From assembly GCA_949987705.1 (NCBI GenBank), contig OX465283.1:75153720-75217719 (forward strand): a stretch of 64,000 nt of DNA, written 5' to 3'. How positions within the stretch are numbered: position 1 is the first letter of the stretch; the number at the start of each line of letters is the position of its first letter. Source of the DNA: Thereva unica. Lineage: Eukaryota; Arthropoda; Insecta; Diptera; Therevidae. A program made the position numbers and the translations under genes. Shown piece by piece: positions 34,133-44,999 of the stretch. The notes beneath the pieces were generated by a model, which made no database searches, was not told where the DNA came from, and saw only the letters and a program-made list of their open reading frames with translations.

Positions 34133-36092
34133 TCTTACTAATATTATAAACGTGAATGTTTGTATGTAGGTTTGTTACTCTTTCACGCAAAAACTACTGA
34201 ATGGATTTTAATGAAATTTTACAATAATATAGCTCATATATCAGAATAACATATAGGCTATAATTTATAAAAAAATTCAAAATGGTCGTGCCAATATGGC
34301 CGACGAATTTGCCAATTGTGTTCCGATTCCAATGAAAATCGAAATCTGGGGGATTTTAAGGTTGCAAATAACGAATTTATGATCAAAACTTATAAATTCA
34401 AAATGGCCGTGCCAATATGGCCGACGAATTTGCCAATTGTGTTCCGATTCCAATGAAAATCGAAATCTGGGGGATTTTAAGGTTGCAAATAACGAATTTA
34501 TGATCAAAACTTATAAATTCAAAATGGCCGTGCCAATATGGCCGACGAATTTGCCAATTGTGTTCCGATTCCAATGAAAATCGAAATCTGGGGGATTTTA
34601 AGGTTGCAAATAACGAATTTATGATCAAAACTTATAAATTCAAAATGGCCGTGCCAATATGGCCGACGAATTTGCCAATTGTGTTCCGATTCCAATGAAA
34701 ATCGAAATCTGGGGGATTTTAAGGTTGCAAATAACGAATTTATGATCAAAACTTATAAATTCAAAATGGCCGTGCCAATATGGCCGACGAATTTGCCAAT
34801 TGTGTTCCGATTCCAATGAAAATCGAAATCTGGGGGATTTTAAGGTTGCAAATAACGAATTTATGATCAAAACTTATAAATTCAAAATGGCCGTGCCAAT
34901 ATGGCCGACGAATTTGCCAATTGTGTTCCGATTCCAATGAAAATCGAAATCTGGGGGATTTTAAGGTTGCAAATAACGAATTTATGATCAAAACTTATAA
35001 ATTCAAAATGGCCGTGCCAATATGGCCGACGAATTTGCCAATTGCGTTCCGATTCCAATGAAAATCGAAATCTGGGGGATTTTAAGGTTGCAAATAACGA
35101 ATTTATGATCAAAACTTATAAATTCAAAATGGCGGACGAATTTTTCCAATTGTATTCCGATTCCAATGAAAGTGAATATCTAGGGGTTTTTAAGGTTGCA
35201 AATAACGAATTTATGATCAAAACTTATAAATTCAAAATGGCGGACGAATTTTTCCAGTTGTATTCCGATTCCAATGAAAGTGAATATCTAGGGGTTTTTA
35301 AGGTTGCAAATAACGAATTTATGATCAAAACTTATAAATTCAAAATGGCCGCGCTAATATGGCCGACGAATTTTTCCAATTATATTCCGATTGCAATGAA
35401 AATCGGTATCTGGGGGCTTTTAGGGCAAACAACGAATTTATGATCAAAGCTTATAAATTCAAAATTGCGGGTCCAATATGACGCACGAATTTTCCCAAGC
35501 CACATTCTGAAATGTAGTAAATTTCTAAAATTCCCTCTAACCAGTATAGAAACAGTAAAAACGGTAGAAAGAGTCGAAGTTTGCAAATTTGTGCGCCCTA
35601 CATTGTCATCACGAGGTTAAACGATGTCATCTATCGCTTCCAAAAAGTTCGATCGAAAAAACGGGACCTGGAGGAAGCAGTGTTCGGGAAGAATACTGAG
35701 TAAGAAGGGAGCAGTGTAACGGCTAACCGAAAAGAGAAAGTTAAAATTCCAATTCACCGAGAAGTTATATGTTTAGATGCATCTACTTGAATACATAACG
35801 CTGTTCTAATTGAATCACCGATAAGATTGGGAAGAGGCAATTTTTTTCCAGATTTATTGTTTTTTCATTATACTTTTTTTCCTACCGCGTACAACGCACA
35901 CATAATTTTTTTTCCGATAGGTGGTGCTCAACCTCGAATTTTAATAAATTTGAAGCATATTTTTTATAGGTAACTCAAAATTCTTTTATGTACCCATAAC
36001 CATGCTTCATTATAACCATTTCCTATCCCGGAGTATGCCCACATAATTTTTTTTTATTAAAAGGCGTTGCAACGCACGCGGGTTTTTGCTAG
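34133..36092 (+). mobile_element. Non-autonomous Helitron with internal tandem array
   Basis: It starts TCTTACTAATATTATAAACG at 34133, directly after an A, and ends TTTTTGCTAG at 36092, directly before a T. About 11 bases before the end is the hairpin GGCGTTGCAACGC. TC start, hairpin, CTAG end and A|T target with no duplication are the Helitron hallmarks. The 5' region includes the phrase CTCTTTCACGCAAAAACTACT that I associate with insect Helitron ends. The interior is mostly a 121-bp tandem array (34273-35500) and non-coding filler; no Rep/helicase frame is present. Confidence 0.8.
34273..35500. repeat. 121-bp tandem array (7 x 121, 2 x 108, 1 x 119 bp, then a partial unit)
   Basis: Units starting at AAATTCAAAATGG occur at 34273, 34394, 34515, 34636, 34757, 34878 and 34999 with exact 121-base spacing and almost no differences. 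Two 108-base units (35120 and 35228) and one of 119 bases (35336) follow, then a partial unit from 35455. The shorter units lack the internal CCGTGCCAATATGG segment. The first seven look homogenised, the last three more diverged. Because 121 is not a multiple of three, overlapping 76-codon frames appear in every pair of units; they are not genes. Confidence 0.95.
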
Positions 36093-36349
36093 TAATAATA
36101 CTAATTTATTAGCTTCCCAGTATAGGAAGTTATTGTAATCGGTCCGAAAATCGAAATAGAAAATTTCAACGTATTTTCATCTTTCAAGGTCCCAGGAGCA
36201 TTTTAAGCAAAAATTGGGAGGAAGTATGTGTGTGTGTGCGCGTACGTATGTGGTCATTTTTTCCTGCACGATATCGCGCGAACCAAAACTGATATCGACT
36301 TCGTTATGAGGTGTCGTTCGAAGCGTATTAACCGAAATATGATCTTTTT

Positions 36350-39300
36350 TTTTTTTTTATGTGGTAAATACAAGCTTAGGAATCACCCTTTGTACTACAT
36401 GTCTGTCATGTCGTTCAAGTCATTGTCAGTGTCTAGTAGTAAGCTTGATTTGAAGGATAGAGGAGAAAGGATAGGTTGGGGGTCTGGAGAGTGCGTGAGT
36501 AGATGTCGATGAGCCTTGCGTTTGAACTCTAAGATATTATATGAGTTCGGAAACACCGACTGCGGAAGGGAGTTCCACAATCGAGTTGTTCTATTTATAA
36601 ACGAACTACTAAAACGTAATGTGCGCGAAGAGGAGGGCTGTAGCCTATGCGGGTGAGCCGAGTTGGCTAGTCTTGTGTTGCGGGAAAAAATTTTCCGTGT
36701 AGGCAGGAGGTTTCTGATTTCAGTGGAACAGTCGCTATGGTAATAGCGGTAAAATTTGCTAAGGGCTGCTACATTCCTGCGATGGCTTAAAGGGTCGATG
36801 GAGGAGCAAAGGGTGCTATCGCCAATGAGTTTGATGGCGCGGTCATGCACCTTGTCCAGCCAAGCCAAGGTGGTTTTTGGGGCACCCGCCCAGATATACG
36901 AGTTGTATTCAAGGCGGGGCCGAATGAAGGACTTGTAGATTGTAGCCAGAGCAGTTGGCCGAAGAAGGAATTTGCATCTCTTGAGGAAACCCAGGCATTG
37001 GGAAGCTTGTTGGCGGTTTGGAATATATGATTATTCCATCGCAGATCAGAAGATAAGGTTACGCCTAGGATGTTAAGAGATGGGTCAGCCATTAAATTCT
37101 TATTGTCCACTGAGATAGAGGGACGGGTGGTGCAGGTTTTTGTAGAGATGAGACAGTACTTAGTTTTGGTTGCGTTGAATTCGACACGATTCTTGCGGCC
37201 CCAAGCAAGAATAAGTTCAATGTCCCTGTTAATAGAATTGGACATTAGTTCACGGTCTACGGGACAAGGTCTGGCACGTGCTTGCCCTATATTATCGAAG
37301 GTGTGGGAGTAACGCAAAGTACCGTCATCGGCGAAACTGTGAAGTGGGTTGGAGGGGATTGAGAGCAGATCATTAATGAATATAAGAAAGAGGGCAGGTG
37401 AGAGAATCGAGCCTTGGGGAACGCGGGCCGAGGTGGAATGAGGGTTGGATTCAACGCCATCCAACACTACCCTGATTGAACGGCTGGAAAGAAAGCTCTC
37501 AATCCAGTTCCTTAGAACTGAGTCGATACCAATAGCTTGGAGTTTAAGCAGCAGAGCGGGATGCCATACTCTGTCGAAAGCCTTGGATATATCTAGAGCA
37601 ACCAAACCAGATTCACCAAAGCGATGGATGTTTTGGTTGAGAGCCTCAGTCAGACACACAAGAAGGTCGCCAGTAGATCTTTTCGGTCTAAAGCCGTACT
37701 GCCTGTCGTGTAAAATTTGGTTGGATTCCAGATATTTCATCAACCTTCGATTGATTTATTATCTCCATGATTTTGGAGAGAACAGAAGTAATTGCTATTG
37801 GGCGGTAGTTTAAAGGGTCGCTGGCTTCACCTTTTTTGGGAATGGGCTGAACATGAGCTAGTTTCCAAGAGTTGGGATAAACTCCGGAGAAGTATGACAG
37901 GGCGAAAAGTTTGCGCAGAGGTTTAGCCAAAGGTGAGGCACATTTATTAAGTACCATAGGGGGGATATTATCAGGGGCAGTGGATTTATTTACGTCAAGC
38001 TCTTTGAGACATTTAAACACCTCACGTGTCCTGAAGAAGATTCCGTCCATTGAATGGGCGTTGCGATCGAGGACCGGTGGTGACGTATCAGCTTCGGATA
38101 GAGAAGAATTTGAGGCGAACAGAGATGCTAATAAATTGGCCTTGGATTTGCTTTCTGTTATCACCTCCTTTCCATTAATAAATGGAGGGGTTGAAGAGGA
38201 CGTGAAATTCTTCTTGATGGAAGTTACCAAGGACCAGAAGTTTTTGCTGCCTACGCGTGTATTTAGGATCTTACTTCGCATCTTGTCGTCAAATGACGTT
38301 TTGACCTTCCTGATTATGGAATTACAGGAGTTTCTCGATATCATATATTCACGTCGAAGTGACTCATTTGGGGAACATTTGTACGCTCTATAAGCGGCTT
38401 CCTTAGCATTAATTGCGTTCTTGCACTCCCCATTAAACCATCTATTTGGCCTAGGCTTTATAGACTTAGTAGAATGAGGAATGAACAAACACATTCCTGC
38501 CCGTATTATTTTGGTAATACAGAGCGCAGCATAGTTCGCACTGGCACCGCGGAAACACAAATTCCAGTCAGTGGCTTGACAGAAACGAGTGAGACCCAAC
38601 CAGTTGGCTTTCCCATAGTGCCAGACAGTTCTTTTGGGAACTGTGCCGGTTGGAGTGGAGGATGGATATGGGAAATTGGCACTGACTAGTTTGTGGTCCG
38701 AGTTGCCAAGGGGTGAGCTCACCTCGACGGAATATCGAGTGGGATGCGAAGTGAGAAATAGGTCAAGCAGATGGGCTCCGTGACCTGAAACATCCGGAAT
38801 TCGTGTCGGACAATTAACGATTTGGTGTAGATTATTTAAGTCTGAAAAGATCTCGGCGTCTTTGCCAGAAACACTGGTGCCATTCGAGTAATTTAGCCAA
38901 TTGGCATTATGAACGTTAAAATCACCCGCAACAATGATTTCACACTCCGGGTGGGAAGATAAAAATCCGGAGATTCGTTCTGATATAGCATCGAAGGCTA
39001 ACGTTGAGGCTTCATAACTTATATTAGGACTTCTGTATAGAAAACAGAAGAATATGACGTGGCTACGAAGGATTATTTTAACCCATATGTAATTAAAGTT
39101 GGAAGATGTGCTATTGCACACCTTCTGGAGAGCCACGTCATTCCTAACATACATGGCGACACCCCTATGGTCAGAGAAATTGTGCACTAAGCTATACCCA
39201 GTCACCTGAAATCGATCGAGATCAGAATCGGTGACTTGAGTCTCACTTAGTGCGAGAATGGCCGGAGCATGGATATGTAGGTGGCACATCACGTAAGAGA

Positions 39301-39832
39301 AGTTCGAAAAGAGACCCCTAATGTTACAAAAAGCAATAGAAAAATGTTTGTTTTTGTTTAGGGGCCTCTCCGACGCAAGGTCCATGACCTCATTTGTGGC
39401 TGACTCCGCCGGCGATGCAACCATCGGGGCTAACGGGAACAATCCTGTTGCAGTGTTATGCCTGCTAAAACAAGACGATTCCTATCAGCTGGCCGATAAG
39501 TGCTGCAGCGCTGGCGATGTCTAGCTCGGAGTGCGGGGAAGTGGAAAAACGGGAAAAACTTACTTGCCGTCCGTCAGTATTTTGATGTAAAGTCCCGTGA
39601 GGTGATCTTCACTATATATTTTTAAATCCACTACACTAGTTAGGTTTTGAGCACTTATTATTGCACTTATTTGAAGTTTATTTTATTTGTTTAATTGAGG
39701 ATGATATTGAAATGGCGCAAGAATTATTTCACGATTTATTGCGGAACCGGGATATTTTTTTTCTTTTTGAAGGCGGTTAGAGTGGACTGGCGACAAGACT
39801 CGACCGCACTCACTGCAGGCTCAGTCCAGACT
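36350..39832 (-). mobile_element. Nearly full-length CR1/Jockey-type LINE in the HINE
   Basis: The T tract at 36346-36358 is the poly-A tail and the 5' end lies near 39832 (GGACTGAGCCTGCAGTGAG on the minus strand). The flanking HINE reads ...GAAATATGATC on the left and CTGAAAAGATTT on the right, which rejoin as GATCTGAAAAG seen in copy 1. No target duplication is visible, so integration was blunt or followed by a small loss. A 5' leader of roughly 390 bases precedes the long ORF. Confidence 0.75.
36395..39442 (-). pseudogene. LINE ORF2: endonuclease and reverse transcriptase, two frameshifts
   Basis: The first segment (39442-37688, 584 codons) has the APE endonuclease (IAFCNIRGLFSNFSYVM, then ALSETQV, IIVAGDFNVHNANWLNYSNG and NSDHKLVSANF) and the start of the reverse transcriptase (RPIAITSVLSKIMEIIN). 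A frameshift near 37743 leads to LQYGFRPKRS-type sequence: DRQYGFRPKRSTGDLLV, ALDISKAFDRVWH, VPQGSILSPALFLIFINDL and the catalytic FADDGTLRYS. A second shift near 36830 leads to the C-terminal part (HRRNVAALSKFYRYYHSDCS, then RTTRLWNSLPQSVFPNSYN). There is no RNase H and no separate ORF1. This layout fits the CR1/Jockey group; the exact clade is not certain. Confidence 0.85.
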
Positions 39833-40565
39833 GAAAAGATTTTCATGAAATTCGGTCCAGCCGTTTTTTTGTTTAAGCGACGTAAGTGATTTTTGTACCT
39901 GCACGATATAGCACGAATCAACGATGATACCGACTTCTTTGAGGTGCCGATCGTAGCGTATTACCGAAAGTACAGTTTGAAAAGATTTTCATAACATTCG
40001 ATCGAGCGGTATCTATGTTTAAAGGGCGTAAGTGATTTTTGTACATGCTCTATAGAACACAAACCAAAAATGATATTGACTTCATTGAGGTGTCGTTCGA
40101 AGCGTATTAACCGAAATATGATCTGAAAAAATTTTCATGAAATTCGGTCTAGCCGTTTTTTTGTTTAAGCGACGTAAGTGATTTTTTGTACATGCACGAT
40201 ATAGCACGAACCAACCATGATACCGCACCATTAGCTGCAACTTGAGGGGGCTAAAATTTAACAATATAGTTGAAGTTTGGAATAACAACATATTCTTCAT
40301 TTATTACCCAAGTGTGAGCTATAACATTAATACATCAATTTTATATACAATTTCGTCATCCTAATCTTGTAAGTGCGCACATTTAGTTTGACATTTTAGC
40401 GAAAATATTGATAAACAATTGTGACAAATTCTCGGTATTATACATATATTCTATATTGCCTATTGTTCATTTATTATTAAAATATCCAATCATAATATTC
40501 AACATCCATCATACTGGGAAGTTGATCGTGTGGACCGAAAGGGTCGAACCCACATCCCAACTAGT

Positions 40566-41120
40566 TTTTATTTAATTATTTCTATTTATGAATTTTTATT
40601 TTTTTTATTTAATAATTTCTATTTATTAATTTTTATTTACTTCTACTTAACTTTTATTTATTAATTTTTATTTACTTCTTTCTAACTTGTTTTACAATTG
40701 CAATAAATAATATATAGATATGTCCCGGATTAGGTTGCCTAGGAGTTAGGGTGCTTTCCTTATTTCTTGTCTTTTCTCTCCAAAATTAACCTGTTAATAA
40801 TAGAGTAAACACTTCAAACGCAGTAGGCGCATTTCTTAGCTGGGATAAGAAAAATTCACCAACTCAGCACAAACAAGCGCTGAAATGAGGCTCACTAATA
40901 AAGCATGCAAACTTTAATAAAGCAGGAAAACAGAACACACAAAGAAGCCTCAGTGCAAGAGGAGCGAGAAACATAAGCAGTCACGCGAGGTTTAAAAGAC
41001 TCCTTAAAAGACGGTCACACTAAAAACGTTAATATTTTTTTCACGTTAATGAACATGCGATTTACGAGTTCAAAGCTACCGTAATTGGTGTTAGAGAAGT
41101 TGATGTGTTACAAGAATGGC
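40566..41120. other. AT-rich low-complexity stretch
   Basis: Repeated TTTATTAATTTTTATTTACTT-like words occupy 40566-40690. The rest has no recognisable gene. Confidence 0.5.
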
Positions 41121-42276
41121 CCTCTCAAATTATAACTCCTCTTTCTGAACCACGCACGTCTACTGAGTCAGCCCTTCCATTGAAGAGATGATGCCCGAAT
41201 ACAATATCGGCCACCTCACCGCGCTTGTGGAGAGTTTTTAAGTTGAGTAACTTAAGACGGTATTCGTATGATAGACGAACTAATGGGTCTTCCCAAAGGA
41301 AGAATCGAACGAGCCTTCGCTGAACCGATTCAACTTTTCCAACGTGCAAAGAGTAGTGAGGCGATCAAACCTGGGACCCATATTCCATTAATGGTCTGAC
41401 TAGAGAAATATAAAGATGTTTAGTGATCAAGGTGTTCTTAAATTCCTTGGACCACTTTTTGATGAAACCCTTGGTGAAAATATAGTTAATGTGAGTAGAT
41501 GTCCCTAGATCTTTACGAAAATTAACACGAGGGAAACCCTCATTAAGAAAGGTATAGTTATAAATTACTACGTCTCCTACAAAAAGTGTAATTGTGAACC
41601 TTGGGTTGATTGCCCGAAGACGCCAACCATAGATCCACATGCAAAAACCAAAAATTTGAACCAAAACTTCAAAAGCAAATGACCGTCGTCGAGGTGGTAC
41701 CCCGGGTCTCACGGGTCGTGGATTGGTGAAACCGCGATCGTGCCACTTTAGCTAATGCACCACCAGTTACCAGTGCAGCAGCGTCTACATCACGCCGGAG
41801 GATCTAGAGGAAGGGGAGGGCACCTGAAAAAACATTGGAACGTCCTGGAGAGAAAAGTATATTCAGCCGCTAAGCCATCCTGCAGTTACCTTAACCAAGC
41901 ATGGTTAGCAATCTAATGAAATTCATCAACCAACGAACAAATTACTCAACAATTAGGACAAAATTAATATTTTAAGTACAACACTACTCGGAATACAAGG
42001 GTAAATATTTGAAAAAGAGAGAGTCTTTTGGGTAAAGGGATCACAATGGCTTTTTCCCAGAGCAAAGGAAATTTAGATGCTGTGAGACAATAGTTAAAAC
42101 ATGAGCGATAGTTTCAGCAATTAGGGGAGACAGGATATTAAGAAAACGTGGAGAAATTCCATCAAAGCCGATACTGTTCGAGGAGATAGAAAATAGAGTT
42201 TCAAGAACTAGAAGTAAAAGGAAGTAAAAGCTACCAGGACTGAGTGAGTCAGAGGAGGACGAATTAGAGAAAATGC

Positions 42277-43514
42277 CTGTTTAGACGGGTCGCGCCCACC
42301 ACCTTTCAACACGAAATTTGTTTATACGGGAAGTGTTCGGGTGGGAGGGAAGTGCGTCTCGATTTTAAAGCGACTCACGTTCGCCTTTTCTGATCAGCTG
42401 TTTATTCTAATTCCATTTTGTATCACTTTAGTGTTCCATTTTATTTTTGTTTCAGCCGCCGTGATGAGCAGACGTGTTTTAATGAGGAGGGAGAATCTTT
42501 TAACTTATGTTCTCTAGGGTTGGCCAAAAAAGCAATTGTTAAAATAAAAATAAACAATTGTTAAAATAAAAGGTCTGTGGAAATATATATTAAAACGGCT
42601 GAGCTAAAGCAAAATGTTAAATTAAAAAATTAATGTAACAATTATTGTAAGAAAATTCAATAAAAAAATAGTCGAAACAAAATAATAAAAAATCATCATT
42701 TTTATGAAAATATTTTGACACCTTTGGTAGAAAGTGTGATAATTTTTTTTTTAGAAATGAATTTTGAATGCGTATAAGCTGTTGAATTTAGCGAAATCAT
42801 AATAATAAAGACTTTTTTGTAGAGCATACGATTCTCTACAAAACTGTTATGAAGACTATGCCTCATTTTACACGATGAAACACGAAACAAAAAGTTTCCT
42901 GCAAGCTTGCTCGGTTTGACGGAGAGGGATGAGAGAGGGCTTGAAGAAACACGTCCTCCTTCAAGCCCTCTCTCACTTCTTCCCTTCAAACTGAGCAAGC
43001 TTGAATGAAACTTTTTGTTTTGTGTCATCGTGTGAAATGGGCCATATTCGCTATCTTTATATATTGATAGTGTATTCTCGATTTATAGTTTTGTTATTAC
43101 ATTAGCATTGCTTTTTAATTTAACTAATTGTCAGCCAGTAAAATATTTTTGTTTCAATTAGATGTTCTAATTTTTTTTTTTATACAAGAATAGAAGATAT
43201 TTATATAATTTGAAATCCTTGGAGCCAACCAACTCTTGCTGCAAAGGTCCTTCTAATACTATGTTGTTCTTATGAAAAATCTAAATGCTCTCCAAATTTA
43301 TTTTTTCTATTGTAAGCATTTTTTTAGTTATTTGTACAATTAAAAAAACACTCGAGTATCACTTAAAAAGAAATATTGCTTTTTTGCCCAGCCCTAGTTT
43401 TCATTCCGTTAGTTCCAGCTGTCTTAAAAGCGACTGGACTCAAAGCGAACCGTCTAAAACAAATTTTCGCTTTGGGGCGCCCCAAAAGGAGAGACAAAGC
43501 GAACCGTCTAAACA
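42277..43514. mobile_element. 1.24-kb inverted-terminal-repeat element in a LINE
   Basis: The left end TGTTTAGACGGGTCGC (42278) mirrors GCGAACCGTCTAAACA ending at 43514. TGC lies immediately outside both ends (42274-42276 and 43515-43517). The right end carries a second internal copy of AAGCGAACCGTCTAAA near 43440. Removing the element joins two LINE segments of the same orientation (DMIVSLCAFS onto SNSSSSDSLSPGS). It holds a large palindrome (42860-43042) but no transposase. Confidence 0.55.
42860..43042. repeat. Imperfect palindrome, arms about 85 bp
   Basis: Left arm 42860-42946 and right arm 42959-43042 are mostly reverse complements (AAACAAAAAGTTTCCTGCAAG against CTTGAATGAAACTTTTTGTTT; GAGAGAGGGCTTGAAG against CTTCAAGCCCTCTCTC). 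It lies within the 1.24-kb element and may be part of its structure. Confidence 0.7.
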
Positions 43515-44999
43515 TGCACAAAGAGAGACGATCATATCTCGTGGGAGAGAGGATGAATGATGAGTTGAGGAGCTCAACATCAACATCAAAAAGCTCAGAT
43601 ACGGAAGAATGAACCAAGTGAGCAAAGGTTTGGCCAAAGTCGTTTCGGATTTAGGTTAGGAGTAAGCTTGCAAGCATAGAACTCACGTGTAGCAGCTTTG
43701 ACTTTGAGGTTGATGAAATTGCGAAGCACTTTGCGGTACAAGGACTCGCGATGGGAAGTTTTGAGTCTACGGATGACTAGCGGTACACATTGGTCGAACA
43801 ATGATTAAATGAAGGAGGACAAGATAGCAACTTTATCGTGGACAGAGATAGCTGTTATACAAAAGTAGAGAAACAATACCACTTCGAAGCCGCTCAGGAT
43901 TGATGTTGTCACGGTGGGAGAAAGAAGAAGGCGAAGAAGAAGGTTGGAATGATAAATAGATAGAGAGAAGAAGGATGTCATGGTCACGAAAACTCGGAAT
44001 AGAAATTTGATTGTGTCTCTCCACTGAGACGACGGACGTAATAGCAAGAACATGATGGATTTCTACAATTCATAAAAGTTGGGAGATTATTTAAAACATG
44101 AAGGTCCAATGACTTGAACATAAAACTAAGAGAATTCGGCTTTAACAAGTTAAGATTAGAGACCAGCACAGTGAATACTTTATCCCTCATGCTGCTAAGG
44201 TAATTACGATACAGAGCACAAGAGAGTGAACGAAATTGGTTATAGCAATTGATAAATGAATTGAGACTCGGAAAGTCCTTTCTTTTAATATAGATTTTCC
44301 AGATTCTATTCTTCTGATTTCTTAAAATTTTACCAGGGTTGGAACTCCAAAAATACGCATGAGACGGAAGCCTCATATAGTACGGCATGAAACCGTGGCA
44401 CATCGATATCCAACTAATCTGCGGAAAGCAAGCTGTTAAAATCAATCAAGGCCAGCTTCGATGATAGTTCACTAAAGTTAGTTAAACGAATATGTAACCA
44501 CCTCCGGACAAGCATTGTTCACAATCATTAAGCAAGAGAGGAGGATGGTAATTGTCCACAGACGTCAGGACTATTTGATTGGGTTCAATAGTCATATTGA
44601 CTGAGTCAGTAAAGAATACAAGATATAACTGCCTCCCTAATACATATATTGTTCGCACCACGCATCTGATTCAAGTCGAGTGAGAATAAGGAGTTGAGAG
44701 ACCAGGATTCCCGAAAATTGAGGTTGCTTCAAGGAGGCAGTTATCGTCATCTTTGTTAGAAACCCATAGAATATTGGGTAAATTAAAGTCCCCCAGGAGA
44801 AATAGCTTATCACTAGTATTCATCATACCTAGGATATGACCTACACAAGAGATGAGAATATCATCGAGGTTTTTACCTCCATCGCCATGTGTGCTAATGA
44901 TATCTGGAGGGATTACAGCACAGCAAGAAGAGATTTTGTTTGGAAAAGCAAGTTTTGAGAGTGAGTAGCTCAATTTCAAGGTGGATAGGGAAACTAGGA

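Larger units (their letters stand above)
36111..40565 (+). mobile_element. HINE (Helentron-like) copy 2, split by a LINE
   Basis: The 5' end (AGCTTCCCAGTATAGGAAGT) and 3' end (GTCGAACCCACATCCCAACTAGT) match copy 1 at 22303-23049, including the subterminal ATACTGGGAAGTT near 40514. The GT-rich microsatellite lies at about 36226-36238. The body is interrupted at about 36350 and resumes at 39833 with CTGAAAAGATTTTCATG. Three further tandem units of about 145 bp follow (about 39899, 40045 and 40191). The element begins 18 bases after the Helitron end at 36092. Confidence 0.7.
41125..44979 (-). pseudogene. Decayed CR1/Jockey-type LINE coding region
   Basis: Pieces in order on the minus strand are an endonuclease segment (KLFLLGDFNLPNILWVS, 44979-44671), an endonuclease-RT linker (NRIWKIYIKRKDFPSLNSF, then ALYRNYLSSMRDKV; 44445-43984), a small linker frame at 43801-43595, the first RT segment (SIGFDGISPRFLNILSPLI near 42170-42060) and the thumb and C-terminus (FIKKWSKEFKNTLITKHLYI, then SLVRPLMEYGSQV at 41712-41365, and VESVQRRLVRFFLW at 41349-41125). 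The catalytic centre of the RT is not seen. Many stops and frameshifts show an old copy. A separate element (42277-43514) is inserted between the linker and the RT. Confidence 0.65.

Noticed and set aside
34277..35112. Six overlapping 76-codon minus-strand frames with the same protein
   Set aside because: They arise from the 121-bp tandem unit read through in successive frames; no start context or family motif.
34273..35500. Regular repeats resembling a CRISPR array
   Set aside because: Repeats are 121 bp and directly adjacent with no unique spacers, and the context is a eukaryotic Helitron.
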